From Gymnorhina tibicen (Eukaryota > Chordata > Aves > Passeriformes > Artamidae): 64,000 nucleotides of DNA. The notes beneath the pieces were generated by a model that was not told where the DNA came from, ran no database searches, and saw only the letters and a list, made by a program, of their open reading frames with translations. Positions within the stretch are counted from its first letter, which is position 1; each line of letters begins with the position of its first letter. Made by a program: the position numbers and the translations under genes. The DNA lies in NCBI GenBank assembly GCA_013399875.1, contig VXAZ01009368.1, forward strand, positions 224,488 to 288,487, read 5' to 3'. Shown in pieces: positions 12,501 to 27,379 of the stretch.

Positions 12501-14810
12501 AGTGATAATGCTCTGCTACACAGAGTTCACTTTGATGGCATGAAACAATCCCCCCTTCCAGCTAATGCATAATTATCTCCAGCAAAGCACTGGTCTTGCT
12601 CAGTATCCTTATTAACCTATCACAATCTGAACAAGCCAGGCTGTCCTGAGAATAAGAGGGTCTGAACAGGCTTTCAGAAAACAGATCTGTGTGTCAATCA
12701 ACCTGCCAGAGGTCTCTTTTTCACACTAATTAAATGTCTTCCTGTCCCTTGGACCATGTTTCAATATCATCTAGGTGTGACCTATTATCATCCTCACGTG
12801 ATATCAAAAACAGCAACAGCAAAAATGTATTTCATGCTCCTTGCACTTTGCTTCTTTCAGCTGCAGCTGCTTTTCCTTGCAGGTTTTTTTCCTGCTTGAC
12901 TATAGCATTGGTTAAGAAAAAAAAAGACACTTTTTTTCTTTCTAAAACTTCCAACAATGTGTTCCACTCCAACTGGATGCTATAACCCTGCTTAGACTTT
13001 TGAGGCTTTTCTGTTGAAGAAAACAAAGCAAAAATTCTCAGAAAGGCACACACACAGATGGAAAAAAACCCCCAGGAATTAATCAGCCATTGAAACACAA
13101 GAAAAACAAGTTCTAACAGAACAGGGCATCCTGCCCGAAATAGGTCTTCATCAAATCTGTATGTTCTCAAAGAAGATTGAGCTATACTAACTTGTGGCCA
13201 TAAACATGTCCATTAGCAACTACACACTGCTTTTTACTTTTTATAAGCAAAACAGCTCTCCCTCATACCAACAAATCAAATTTCTTCACCCTGTAATCTA
13301 ATGGTACATTTTTATCACTAGTTTTCCATATTTAGATTGATGAAATTGATCCACAGGGAAAACAGTTGTTCTTTACAAGGTGTGTATATTTATTTATCTG
13401 TGTACATTTGTTTCTTTCTAACAGTGAGTAACAGTGAGTAGGTTTTTTTTTTTCTGGCAGAAATTACTTGAGTATGGAAAAATATCTGCAGTTGCACAGG
13501 ATTTGGGGGCTATATAGTAATGTCAACACAGGGCACAAGGAAAGAAAGTAAGAAAGGCTTCAGTGAGTAATTCTGTGCAGTCAAATTAAAGTGAGTCTCC
13601 TTCATTAGGACCTATAGAAATTTGCTGTCAAAAAGCCAACCACAGCATCTTTCTTCTGGAGAAACGTTTTCTTTGCAAAAAATTCCTCTGGCAAAAGGAA
13701 AATTACAAACCGAAAAAACGGTGTCACTGGAGTTCAAATCCATCTGTATTCATTGTTCTGTATGGCCTGTCTAAAAGCTGCAGACATCTTTCAGAAACAT
13801 TTTGGTTTGGCTTGCAGGGTCCATTTCACTTGTACTTCCCTGTACTGAACCTCAGAAAAATTCTCCACTGTGTGTTGTGTGACTTCTTGGCCCTGCCTTT
13901 GTCCTCTGGTCTCCTGACAAGAAATTGTGACTCTTCCTTAAATTTTCGCAGGCTTTGACGCCATCTTCTAATCCCTCTGCATTAGAAGATGTCAAAAGCC
14001 AGATCACCTCTAACTGCCCCAGTTCTTATGTTGCTTTCCTTGCACTTTTTTGTAAGGTCAGCAGCTCCACAGCACTTTCAAGGAAGAAGTTTCAGTGCTG
14101 CCCACTTTGACCCTTTAGTGAGACTTCCCTTGCTGTCAAATCTATTATGTTAAGAAAAAAAAGAAACCCCAACATGAGAGGCATTGCATACAAAAGTACT
14201 TACATAAACTTGAAAATCATGACATTTCTAAAATGATATTTTTGTTCACGTCCACTTACCTCTTGTTACTTGAGCCTTTCGGGTCACCCATTTCAAGTGT
14301 TTCTCTGCGCACATCAGATCAAACTCTTTTTTAACAACAATGTGGAACTTGAAATTCTGATGCAACTGAGATCTGGGCATCAGAGATCCATGTTAAGGGA
14401 CCTGCAGACAAAGCCCCTGAGGCTGCTGACAAGTCTGCCTACAGTCCCCAGTCCAGAGGCTTAGGGTGCTCCCCTTGGATTTGGGTGGGAGGCTGAGCCG
14501 CCTGTTTCAATGAACATCTGCAGGGTGAGTCAGAGGACAGACACTCCTCCACTACCAGTTATTCAGCAGCCCAGCACTTGGAGCCTATGCTGGGCTTCGG
14601 AGAGACCCAGCTCCTACTCCTATGAGAGCAGGGTGGAAGCTTGCACCTGGCTCTGTCCCAGTGTGTGGGAGCGCCTGGAACACTGGGTGCTGGGTAATTT
14701 GCCCTGTAAAATGAAGAAACCTTCCCTGAGAAAACTTCCAGCAAAAGAGCAACATTCCCAGAAACATGCCTCACCAGCGAAACCCAAAGATATTGCTCAC
14801 GCTGGCACTT

Positions 14811-14864
14811 TCTGATGAAAGGCAATTTTCTGATGAAAAGTGATTTTCTGGTGAAAGCATCCAG
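14811..14864. repeat. Three imperfect 18-bp tandem copies
   Basis: The units 14811-14828, 14829-14846 and 14847-14864 all start TCTGATGAAA or TCTGGTGAAA. The third is the most diverged. It is a short minisatellite-like array inside the KCNG2 intron. Confidence 0.75.
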
Positions 14865-17800
14865 ATAATTTTCACAGCAGGGATGAGTGCACGACTCCTG
14901 CGATGTGACCTACCTTGGAAGGGCAGCATCCCACCCTGCCCTGGGGCACAGGCACGCTCCCCTCGCTCCGACCACCCACAGACTCGGTGATTGTAACTCA
15001 ATGCCTCTGCCATTAGCGCCGGGGTCAGGCTGAACTTGCAGTCAGCCTGCTCCGAGTATTTCCTTGTGCTCCCGAACAAAGATGATTCGGGTAACTGCAC
15101 AGCCTGTCCTCAAAGCTGGCTGGCTGTGAAGTCAAAGTAACAGATTCTGTTTTTAAAGTCACCGAAGGGCCATGAAAGAGTCCTCTGCTTCTTGCTATCC
15201 ACACTTTGATCTGTAATTTGAGCTTATTTCATGCTTCATCTTCAGCCCAGCTGCCAGCAAAGCTAACCTGTGCCTTCCGAGGGGAGGGCTGTTGCTAACT
15301 TTGTGCAGCCCTGTTATGGACACAAGATAGCTCTTGTACAACTTGTCTTTGTTGAGGAGAAAGGGCAAGGAGGTGGGCAGGAGCTACACCTGCTTACCTT
15401 TCTCGATTTCCCTTGGTCCTGAGACAGCACAGCCCCAAATCACCACTTCTCAAAACCCCTCAGCCTGTCATTTTTATCCTGCCAGTGAAGCTGCAAATAA
15501 ACATGGAACACCAACAGGAACAAGGGAGATGCCAAAAGACTATGGCAACTGCTATAAGATAACTGCAGGGTGTGCTAAAATACCCAGCCAGAGTCTAATC
15601 AGCTTGTGGAATTGCAAGCTGCGCTATTCACTTGCAGTCACACAGCCAAAGGGTTACTGAGATACCTGCATGTGCCCTTCCTTTGTCTCAGATTGCTCCT
15701 CTGACCTGTAACTGTGAAGCCAGATGGCTGTGTTCATGGAAAGCTGGTAAAGGGTCTGGGGGTCAGTGAGAGGGAAGACCACATGAGGACTTTACCTATG
15801 ACTACCCTTGCAGACTGAAGAGACAGGAGACAGGAGGCACGCCTGATCCAGGAGGCTGCAGAGGGGACCAGCTGAGTTTCCTTGAGTCTGCCCAATCCAC
15901 AAGCAGCTGCTGCTTTGGGCCATCTCAGCCCCAAACTGTACAACCAAAATTAGACACTGTAAGTACGCCTCGGGTTCCTAAGCCATAAATACTGAGCTTT
16001 GAGACCTTTTTAATTGACACCTCTTTCCCTGGAAATGCTACAGATGTCTTAACAGCTGCCTGCATGGATTTGGCGTATGCATCTGAATTGTGGAGAAAGA
16101 CACAGAGAGGGATTCAGTCACCTACCTACCAGGCAAGACTGTTACTGTGATCCTAAGGCTTTCTTCCATTTCCCTGCCTCCTTCACGTACTGTCCCTGAC
16201 ACATGCAGATACATTCTTTGGTCCACTATCCTGCCTCTTTTTGCCCCAGTAGAATTGTTGGGAAGAACAGAAAGCAGGTAAGTAGTACTCCAGATGCACA
16301 AAATGCCCTCTAATTAATACCTTTTTCTGAACTAGCTCTCCTCATGCCTGTGCCCGTTTTTAGCACACACTTCTCCAAAAGCAACAGTATTTCTAAGAGG
16401 GAAAAATGCTATCTGGCTCTACTTTATGGAAAGCAACCAAAACCTAAAATCAGCAAGAAGCAGGAAACACAGAAAGAATGAACCAGACCATAAAATACCT
16501 ATGAAACAGAACACCATCAACTTGTCTGATTTTCAGATGCCTATCAGGAACAGCACAGCACCTCATCCAGAGGGGCTGGGGGAGGTGTCAAGATATCCAA
16601 TGTCTTAAAGCTCCTCAGACTCTGTGACCGTGGCTGGGAGCAGCTTGAGGAAACAGTACGAGCTCCAGCAGCCAGATGCTCCCATCTCCCACTCTGATCA
16701 CACCACACCCAGGACTGAGGGGCTATACTACAACGTAAGGAGGAGCTATAAACCCTGGGTAACATTTTCTGCAGACGTGGTCCAGGAGTGGCTGGGAAGG
16801 GCAACACCATCAGCTGAATAACTGCAATCAGCAGGGGAGGGAGGAAGGTGAAGGAAACAGACCTTACAAGCTCAGTCTGTACTGGCTGTGTGCAAAGGGA
16901 ACCCGTCGCTAATTGACAGGACAGTGTCGGCCAGAGAAGAAATAACTACACCAACCTTTTAGAACCTCTAGAGGACACACGAGGTTCCAAAAAAGACCCC
17001 CTGCAAGAACACGGAAGACCAGAGAGCTTTTAAGATGAAGCTTCTCAGTTTCTAGGGTTGGTGGTGTGATGTAGCTCCCATGAGAACAGGGGTCTGTGCT
17101 CACCTCAGAGGACCCCTCTGAGTCCTACCTGCCCATAAGGTTCAGCTGGGAAAGGAAATGATCTCCTGGTGCTGCTGGAGTTGGCCCTTGGGGTCTGAGT
17201 TCCCCACCTGGCTGGTCCACAGCTCTTGTCTGTGCACGAGCGTAAGACAGAAGCAGGCTCTTACTAATATTTAGAGAATTACAACCTGTATGTACAAGAA
17301 TAGATTTACTGCCATTTGCTTGAACAAATATTCTAAATCAAATACTGCTTTTGTACTGGGGTCTACTTTGTCAATTTTACAACCACTCAGTGCCACTGGG
17401 AAATTCTCTGAAGACAAATAGCTACACAGGAAGACACAGGTCCAGGAGAACAAGGTATTACATTTGAAACTCATCAACTCCCATGGCATTCGAGGCAGGG
17501 TTTCACAGACCACAGACCATATGGCTTGCTTGTCTCTGCCCTGCAGGTGACCCCTCTGTGGGAAACACCCGTGGGTGACACAGGGGTGCAGGTGTGCCCA
17601 CGATTCCTGCACAGCCTGCTGTGCTTGGACCAGGAACAACCTGCCCAGCCTGGCCTCAGGGGCAGCTCAGCACAGAGGATTTGCTAATCAGTCACTGCCA
17701 CCAACAGAGGCATGAAGGCAGGAAAAAGAATGATGAATTCACCAAGTCAAGGTGTCCTCCAAAGAACAGCCTCAGTTTAGAAACACCGATGTTCTTAGTA

Positions 17801-20800
17801 TTTCTGACTAAAATTAACTTGGAATTTTCTATTTCCAGATTTCTAGAATGTTTTTCTTGGGTTTGGCCCATTTTTTCACTGAAAGTAAAAATCCCCAAGA
17901 GAATAATGAAGCACCAGGAGTCTCCTTGCTGACAAGTGTCCCCCTCTTCCCCTGATTTTACATTAACAGAAATCTTCCTCCTCAGCCCCCTCTCTTTTCT
18001 AGTTCTGAAGGAAGCATTGGCACCTTGGAAGTTTACAATGCTTTAAAAAAACCCCAGAATGTGTAAATCTAAGAAAATGCTTGATTCTGAGCTTTCACAT
18101 GAAGAAGCCCAGTTACATGGCAACTCAGCAAATCTGATTTCTGAAGAATTGTATTTTCTATCCTCATGCTCTGAAAGCAAGAGAGACTCAGTTGTCGCTT
18201 GGAAAAGCTTGAGCAGTGGCACTTGGCACTTGGAGCACATCTGCTGCTCACAGACAGGGCAGGATTGCAGAAATACAGATGAGGGCTATCTCCAGTAAAC
18301 CAAACCAGCATAAATCTGCAGAACCAGAGCAGGGCTGGGTTCTTGCCGAAGGCACTTGGATGCAGTTTGAGCAGTTTCCCTAGGGAATGGGAACACCTGC
18401 AAACCCCTCCAAAAGGACCAGCCCAAGAGAGACAGGGCTGTGTGACAAAGCAGTGGCATTCCCAACGCTTTCACACCTACGCAATACCTGGGAAAAGATG
18501 ATGTGGTGGCACCTGGTGTGCTCACAGATATCCACAGACATACACTGCCTAGAACTGTGGTCTTCCTAAACCCAGCATCCTTTTTCCCTCTTCTCCTCCT
18601 CAAGCTTGTGTCACACTAAAAAAGAATCTCAGTCTTGTTCTCCCTCTCTCTCTCACTTACTAATTGTATTAAAAGAACAACTGATTCTTTTAAATTCTTT
18701 AAAGTGTATTTTCCCTCTTACTTACCCCAGTTTCTCCTTTCTTTCAATCAATTTTTGAAGCTCTTCTCCTCCTGCCTCCCACTCACTGCTAGTTCTATTT
18801 TACTGACCCATATTAATTTTACTGGTTCCTGCAACCCCGTAACATGCTATAAGATCTGGGGATGTCTGTTTCTTTTCTTGAAGGAAGGGAGGGCAGAGTC
18901 AAGCTTACTGTTTTCCTTTTACATTTTTTTCCAAACCTGTATCTCTCCCCGCTCAGTTTCCCTTTATCCTCTTATCTGAGAGCAAGAGAAGGCTTTGCGT
19001 GTGTTGCCTGTGGGAAGATTTGCCTTCCTGCTGGTAGCAGCTCAGGCACAGCTGGCAGCGAGCTCCCGCAGTGCCCTTGCACTGAAATGCTCTAAGTTGT
19101 GATGGGTTTTTACCAGGTGGATGTGACCACGGTGAAACCACACACGCTCTCATATTCTCTCTTTCTGCTCAAGGCAACAGTAAGAACAGTGCTTTCTGTG
19201 ACAGCAGTGCAGCATAAAGAACTTACCTTAAAACACCCAACATTTCCACTGTGTATGATGGCAACGAGCTGCAGACTGGGAGAAAATCTCTGCAGCACAG
19301 ACAGTCAGTGCAGGGTTACTTCTCGGGAGAGTGCTGCAATTTCTCTTGCCATCATCTCTAGCCAGTGTACCAGGTGCCAAGCTCCCAGTGCAGCTCAGGA
19401 TGTATTGGATGGCTGGGACCGTCACACTATTCTCTGTATTTCCTGTTTGAATCCAGGCTCAGGAAATGAGATGGGGCAGAGGGAAAGGGATTGTTTGTGT
19501 GTGTGTGACTTATGGAAGGGTGAGGGCAGAGTGAACGAATGGCCAGAGGGGTGGGCTGGCACATGTCCTGGTGAACAGCCTGTTCCAGCTGTGGCTAAGG
19601 CCCACCAGCAGCACATCCCAGCCCCTGTGGCACTCCCTACAAACACAGTCAGTGCTGGACAAGACACCTGGGTTAGGATGCTGCCTTCATGGGACCAGAC
19701 TCATGCCACGTCACTCTTCAGAGAACTTCCAGGCTTCTGAGCTTTTTCTGGCTGCCCTTGCCTTTAATCACAATTATGAACTGTCACTGCTCATTTCATC
19801 TTACTGATGCCTTCAGGTCTGAATATTCACGAGGGCCAAGGAAGCCCCAGACAGCAGGAAGATGTACAGCATCCTTGCTGGCACCTCCTGCACCAGCGAG
19901 TCAGGGACAGGATGGCAATGGCTCACCGCCCTGGAAGGTTAGAAGAGGCTCTTGAGCTGGTCCCCTGTGGAGGAGAGGATCTTGCCAAGTGGCTCATGAA
20001 TCATATGCATGGCTTCAACTGAGCTGAGAAGGACTGACAGAATGTATTTAAAAACTCAGTGAGATGCATGCAGGCACACTAGATAAATGGTTTCCACTGT
20101 TAATTACCCACCCTGTAACGCACTTTAATTTGGAGCATGAGGTTGTCCAGCTGCAGCTTTCAGTTATTTCCGTTCACTGCTGCCCACAGACGTTCTCTTA
20201 TTATGATTCTTACTGCATTAAAAGCACTTCTAGTGTCTCACTATAAAGCAGAACTTTCAGATTTTAAACTATTTTTAAAACTTTTTTTTCAATTTGCCTG
20301 CCAAATGGATATCAATCTGGATCTCAGTATCTCAAGCCTCACATGATGTCTTATGTTGGTTTTCTGCTATTTTGAGATCTAAGAGAATTTTTTTAAACAA
20401 TAAGGAAGCTAATTTTTGAAAAATTCCTTTTTATTAAGGAAGAATGTTGTATGGCACTAATTCAAATGTCTTACAGAAGTACCTACATCAGAAGTTATTT
20501 TCTTCTGAAAACTTTATAACCTCAAAAAATTATACTAAATTTGATTAATGAGTGGTGTTCTACACAGACTAGAGTTAAATATGCTGGTGTCCTCAAAAAT
20601 GTGACTGATTGTACTCAGTACCATCTTTTTGATGTTTTTACTTGGAACTAATATCATGCTTACCATTAGAAAATCCAACAGATTTATAATTTTCTCCTGG
20701 TCCTTTCTCAAGCCTTTGTTTAAAAACTTCTGCAAAAAATCTTATTACCATTTTTTTTTCCATCTGTATACCACTCAATTTGTCTTGAATCTAAATGTCT

Positions 20801-23800
20801 CCACGGACACTACAAAATCCCCCAGTTTCAAAATCTTTTATATTTCATCTCCATTGTCACACTCTAGGCAATGAAAATGTAAGCATTTATAATTCTGAAT
20901 GATTTAATGCAATTCTTCTAAGTGCCGTACACATGAATCAGCTCATTACCTCAGCCTAGCTATATGAGGTGTAGCCAAATGTAAATCTGCCTGCTTGCTT
21001 TCATTCCAAACCTCCAGAATTGATAGCAACATATCCGGGAGCTCTGAAGCGAAATTTCCAGATGATATTTTCATTTCAAATAAACAAAAGAGTTCTCTCT
21101 TTCAGAACACTGGGTCAGTACTCAATAACCCCACAGCGCCCAAGCTCTCTTGCAAAAGGCAGTAGAGCAATCTGTGGAATACAGGAGCTGTGCTGCACCC
21201 CCAGGATATTAGGCTGTGATGAGTAGCTGCAATAATTTTACAAACATGTCTGAAGGCCAAGCGACTATTACTGTGAGACTGCTTCAGAAACTCCCTGGAT
21301 GATTTATGTGAAAGTTTGGAGAATAAACCCACTGGTAGGCATAGATACTTATGGTGGTGGAACCAGAGAGATATTAAAAGAAATTAAACATGGAGCATAC
21401 TTTGCTGGGGGAGCCACACTGCACCAAATATAAACCAGTTAACAATGTGACAAAGTTTTATGAAATAGTTTTAGCTGTTTAATTATTTATCACTAATGTT
21501 ACATTGCAGCATATTTATATAATATTTAAAACAAGACCTAAGCTTACTATTTATTCATGAGAAGATATCCTGCAGACTGAAAGAGTTCACTGGCACAGAA
21601 TAAAGTCATTAACAAGTCAAAAGTAATTTTATCTTAGTCAACTCCTACCTTGTTCCCAAGCAGTGCAGAGAAACACTCTCCATTTTTACTCTCTATTTTT
21701 TGACTTCTAAGCCTAAAACACTGCAGAGAATCTCAGGTGGCTCCCGAAGTCTATATTGTAACCTACTGTCCTCAAAATCTTCCCCAGCAGCTCCTTGGCC
21801 CATAAGGATTCCTCCCTTTACTTGGGAAAAGCAGCCCAGTAACAGGCGCTGCAGTGAGATGCTCGGTTGGGAAGAGCCAGGCACGGACAGCTCAGGTGGT
21901 GACTTTGCTGAGAGGGGGAGTTTTGAGCACAAGGTCTGCAGGCTCACTAAGGGACTCTGTGTAAACCTGTCACACGATGCTGTGTCCCCACCCCCAATTT
22001 AAGGGCAATTCTTAGTGAAAGAAAACACAACATTCCTCCTAACCCTCCTGATACAACGGAGAAGGATTTTCTTACTGGGACCATGATCCCTTTATCTTCT
22101 CTTGAAGCAGCTGCCATGATGGAACAACCAGCTAAGTCTGCTAAAGTTTAGAGAGCTTCAGTGAAGCAGAAAGGCTGGATTTTTGGGTTTTTTTCAGGGG
22201 TGGGAGGACTGCAGAAAGCAATTTCTTTTTTTCCCAAGAGGAGCAAGCAAGCCAAGGAGAAGAAATGGTGAGAACTCTCCAAGTGCAGTCACGACTGAAA
22301 CCAGCCAGTGATTATCCAGCACTCTGTCCACACAACCAATACCAAGAACAACCAATCATTCCTTCAAATGCTTTCTATTCGTGAGCAGCTTAAGGCAGCC
22401 CTGTAAAGGGGAAAGATTGTCTCGTAGAAGAGTTGGCAAAGCTGCACATGGTGTGCTATTTGACCAGGGGGTTTGCAGGCAGCGGGGGTCCTGGGCAGTG
22501 GCAGCAGAGCTGGTCCAGAGGGCAGGGAGTTGTGCAATAGTGATGCTAGGGACTCCCAGGACCCAATGTGTCTCCTCAGTGTGTGAATACAGCAATCCTG
22601 ACCTCGGCAAAATAAACTGATACCGAGATATGCTCCATATAACAGCTGGATTTGGACAGCCAGGAAAGGATTCAGATTCAGATCCACAAAGCAAAAACAA
22701 ATTAATGTATTCTTTTACATTAGGGACTGTATTATTCAGATGGCTCACAGACAGTTCCCAGGAAAATGATCAAACGACTTGATCACCACTTCTTGATATT
22801 TGCAAAGAACATTTTGCCATTGGTCTCACATTTATAAATTCCATGGGAGTCAGATAAAGATGGACACCACTCAAAAAGCCCCACAGAACTTGACATTTAA
22901 GGTTTAGATTGAGCAGCGCAGAGATTCTCGGCTCTGTGATTTTAACACCGTCTGCATGACACACAGAAGCAACATCACTTACCAAAACCAAACCTCATCA
23001 CTTCCCACTGCTTTCAGACAAACCTGAGCTGTCTGACAGATAACTTGCATAGCAAATGTCTCTGACCATCAGAGAGATGGAAGACCATGCTAGGATGACT
23101 CAGACTGAGAACTTTACAGTTTCTCCTCAGTTTGGATTCAGCATGAACTAAGCTGCAAAAAGAATTTCCTTGCCTAGAAACATATCTCATAGGTGAGGCA
23201 TGAGGAAGGTGCCCACGTACCTGAACAGCAGGTAGATGTAGTTTTTATTTGTTATTATGATGGCCATAGACATTGTGTTTAAGACATTCTGTCCCAAATT
23301 CACAGCCTAAGGGCAGGACTACACAGAACAGGTGGCGGAACTACATGAGGCCAATTGAGAACTTCAGCAAGAAAGCAAACATTTGCTCATTGCTGGTAAC
23401 TGAAGCTGTGGGTAAAGGATGCCCTCAAAGCTTCTAATTCAGACTGTGTGTTACCATTTTGATTTAAGTACTGAGGAGAAAACCTACTTTAAGCTTATGA
23501 AAGGAAAAAAAAAGAGAAACACCTTACTTTTAGTTAAAATAGAATTCTGCAGTGCTCTGCGTCCTACATCCCTTAAGCAAGGACATGTGAATGTGAAACT
23601 GAGTATGAATCTCATGTGCCTACAGGAACTTCCTTATGCACAATGTACAAAAGGCAGGTGACAATTGCTCCTGAGTCATTTGGTCTTTCCCTGGCCTCCA
23701 GCCAGCTGTGGCCTGAAGAGTCTGGAGGAGACACAGAATGCAAATTAGCAATACAGGGTACAAGTACAGTAGATCAGATGCCAAAACTGGTGATACTGTT

Positions 23801-24209
23801 ACAGCTTATGATTTTTGCATTTAAACAGCAGAGCTGAGAGTGGTATAACAAATTCTGAGATGATCCCCAGGGAAATTAGTTAGTCCAATTCCCTAAGATT
23901 CTTTTTACAAAAAGTCACCCTCAGTGCATATACACTATAAATAGTTATTTGTAACACCAGCAAGGAGATTTTTTAAAAATACATGTTTTTTGTTGACTGT
24001 GCTGTAATTTCTAGAACAGTTTATTCCACAAAGAAAGTAAAAACACAAGCTTCAATTTTATTAATATTTTCGTTCATGAAAACAAACCATCTATGCATCA
24101 CATGTGGCTCTAAGTTAAAATCAAGGTCTCAGTATCACATGCAGAACAACAACTGAACAGTCAGAAAAGAGACAAAGTCATAAAAATGAGCTCACCAGTA
24201 ATTCCAGAG

Positions 24210-24940
24210 TCTCAAGCAGAGTGCCATCTTAGGACAGCAGGCACCACTGGACTTTGTCCAGCCTGTCTGTATCTCTCTTGCACTGAGGAGCCCAGCACTG
24301 GACACTGCTCCAGGTGCAGCCTCCCCAGTGCTGAGCAGAGGGGAAGGATCTCCTCCCTTGATGTGCTGGCAGCACTTTGCCTGATGCAGCCCAGGACCCT
24401 GGTAGCTTGCTTTGCAGCAAGGGCACAGTGCTGGCTTACGGTCAACTTGGTGTTCACCAGGATCCCCAGGTCCTTTTCTACCAATCTCCTTTCCTTCTGG
24501 ATGGCCCCCAACATGTACTGGTATGTGGGGCTGTTCCTCACCAGGAATGCAGGACTCTGCGTTTCTTCTTGCTGAGCTTGCTGGGGTCCACTGGCTTCCT
24601 GAGCCCGTTTCTCCAGCCTGTCAAGGCCATTCAGGACAGCCGCACAACTGTCTGGCCTGTCAGCCACTTGTCCAAAGTTTGTGTCATCAGCAAACTTGCT
24701 GCAGTTTGCTTCACTTGCTACACTTTGCTTCATCCTCTAGGCCACTAATAAAGAGGTCTGACAGGACTGGACCCAGTACAGGCCCCCAGGGCACAGTGTG
24801 TGTTACTGGCCTCCAACTAGACTTTGTGTCACTGATCACCATGCTCAGGGCATGACCATTCAGGCAGTTTTCAGTCAACCTCACTGTCTGCTCATCCAGC
24901 CTCTTACAGAACAGCCTGTCTATGAAAAGCTATTGAGAAT
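24210..24940 (-). mobile_element. Truncated CR1 LINE (reverse transcriptase region)
   Basis: This is a non-LTR retrotransposon fragment of the avian CR1 family in - orientation. The - strand frame at 24212-24733 shows the RT motif F-A-D-D (codons 24683-24694), followed by CR1-typical stretches resembling V-A-D-x-P, L-D-R-L-E-K, E-K-D-L-G-I-L-V, A-L-A-A-K-Q-A and L-G-C-I-R-Q-S. Upstream of that frame (24734-24940) CR1-like sequence around V-L-G-P-V-L continues in shifted frames. The C-terminal part is frameshifted: a second frame (24229-24426) carries W-A-P-Q-C-K-R-D-T-D-R-L. There is no ORF1, endonuclease domain or 3' UTR, so it is dead. Boundaries are approximate. Confidence 0.88.
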
Positions 24941-27379
24941 CATTATACGAGACTCTCTTAACCTTGTCTGAGATTACTTTTGTGTGTACCTTTGTGAAAT
25001 GAAACCTTTAGTCACATGATTGTTTAAAATGCACATTCACAATCTACCTATTCCCCATCCTCACCATTATGGAAGTTGAAGCACAGTGTGTATATTGAGC
25101 TTAGAAGGTTAAATAGTTTTGGCTTCCTTATGAGCTATTATTAACTTCATTATTTATAAGTCTCTCTCTTTGTTGTAATGTTCTTCAGCTGAAGCTGAAG
25201 GTTATTGAACTGTAACTTCCTATCACAGCATCTTTAATTAGGCTAGCTTTTCCCAACACGGGAAGCACGGTGAAGAATGAACTGTCTGATCTGCTTCTCC
25301 TGTTTTGCACTGTGCTGCTACAAATGACTGAGCTCAGGGGGACTCAGGCCTATAAATGCTTTTGTGAATCAGGACAGAATGTTTGATATTATTCTCTTAA
25401 GTTCTACCTTTTCTTCTGTGACGACAAAGGCTGCTGTCTAACAAAAAAGAGAAGATTCTTCTTCAGATAGAAATGGCTGACATTTCTGTTTTCACCAAGA
25501 AAAAAATGAAGAGTTTAGTATGATGACCATCTGGCTTTCAGCTGAATCTCTCAATGTCTTTTGGTTGTTTAGCTCTTACTGTGTGTTTAAAGCTTTTGCT
25601 GTAATGTATCCCTGACTGGTTTAAGACTTCTCTGATGTATTAGCTGCTTTCTCTGAGTCACTGGATTCCTGCCATTTGTTTAGAGAGGTGAGAAGTCCAC
25701 TTAAAGGTAGCATATGCCTAAAATGCCTTGAGGATACTCTGTGCCTCTGGCTATTTTTATGTCTTGGAGATGACTTTTGTGGTGGTCTTGAAAGAGCTTG
25801 GTGCCTGAAGGCTCCTGCTATGATTTTGTCTCAGCAGATGTTTCCTTTAGAGGAGACTTCACCAGTAAATCTAAATCTTCCATTGAAATCTCCCATTCTG
25901 AAAATTTTGAAATAGAAAGTTTATCATTGTCTTGTTACTTTACATGGAAGAACCTGACCGTCTTCACGTTTGTTTTCTTCACATACTTAAAGCGTCCCTT
26001 TCCTGAAATTTCCAGAAGGAGCTATTATACACATGGCTGGATTGGTGGATTTTATTTAATTTAATCAGTAAATAAAAGCTAAATGAGAAAAAAAATTGAC
26101 TAAATATATATCCTACTTTGGCAAGTGAAAAGTAGTTCAGGATCTGATTCTGTTAACTCTACTGACAATTGTGCAGCATCTGAAATACACGATACTACTT
26201 CCAAAAAAGAGTAACACTCAAGGTGAATCAAGGTGACCTTTAGTAAGAACAAGACATCTACAGTGCAGGGGAGCATGAGCCTTCCCACTCTTGTTAAACC
26301 ACTAGGGATTGCCACTGTCATCCAGAATACCTGGAGCAGCTAATAAAGTTAGCAGAATGTATGATTGAGTCTTCTGCTCTATTTTAAAAGAGATAGGCAG
26401 GCACCTAAAATAAGTTCCTCACCCACCTGGTAATTACTTCTAACTTTTAAGGTCCCACACTTACATCTTGTGTGAGGTCGTTTACACCTCTGCAGGATAT
26501 CACTGGGTGTAACAGCTGGTCCATTCAGATAGCATTAAAGGATTAGGGCATGGAAAATTGCTCCCCAGCATGGTTTTTTTCATGATTGGCTGCTCTGTCT
26601 TTCCCTGAAGCAATAACAGGACAGATAGATGGCACATAGAGCTTTTGTTTTCTGTAGTAACACCAGCTCAAGGAATGACAGCCTTGACACAGAACCACAA
26701 CAACAGGAACACCAGCCAGAAAGCCTGGAAAACGTGCACACTGAGTATGGTGTGTCTTTGAAATAGTATTTACTATTTATTTGTTCCTCAGTCAGGAGGG
26801 ATGCACATCCTTTTTCTGCTTGTTAGCAGACTGCAAAGCCAGACCTAAGAGCTATCCCTGGGCACAAATTTTAATCGAGATACCGGGGATACAGCTCAGG
26901 ATGATTACCATGAACTTGAATTCACATAAGCTCTCTTCTCTCCACACCTGTTACTTGAAGAGCTTACTAAGCCACGTAGACAGTACACGCAGGGGAGTCT
27001 GCAGACACAGTTCCAGACCCTACAAGTGATTCCATGTGGGCAGATGCCTACTCCTTGCCTTGCAGAAGTGATCCTTCACCAGTCCCCTGTGCAAGAGAGC
27101 CACCTTTGTCTCAAACAAAACAACCATTTCCAGTCTGTCCACAGACCTTCCCTGTGCAAAGAGCAGAACACAGATTATGTGCAGGAGCTCTGTGCTTTTA
27201 GAATTAAGGGCACAGAAGAACGTTGTATAATTTATTCTGATCTACTCTGTATTGCAAGGATTTCACCTTTGTAACTTGATCTGCAATTGATGTTTTTCTG
27301 TTGACTGAAGTAGAGTCTGTTCAGCTGAACGCTAAACAAAAGGGCACGGAGCTTTTAACTGAAAATGCCTAGAAGTACA

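Noticed and set aside
19099..19740. 213-codon + strand frame in the KCNG2 intron
   Set aside because: No recognisable domain, no clear splice or promoter context, amino-acid make-up of random sequence.
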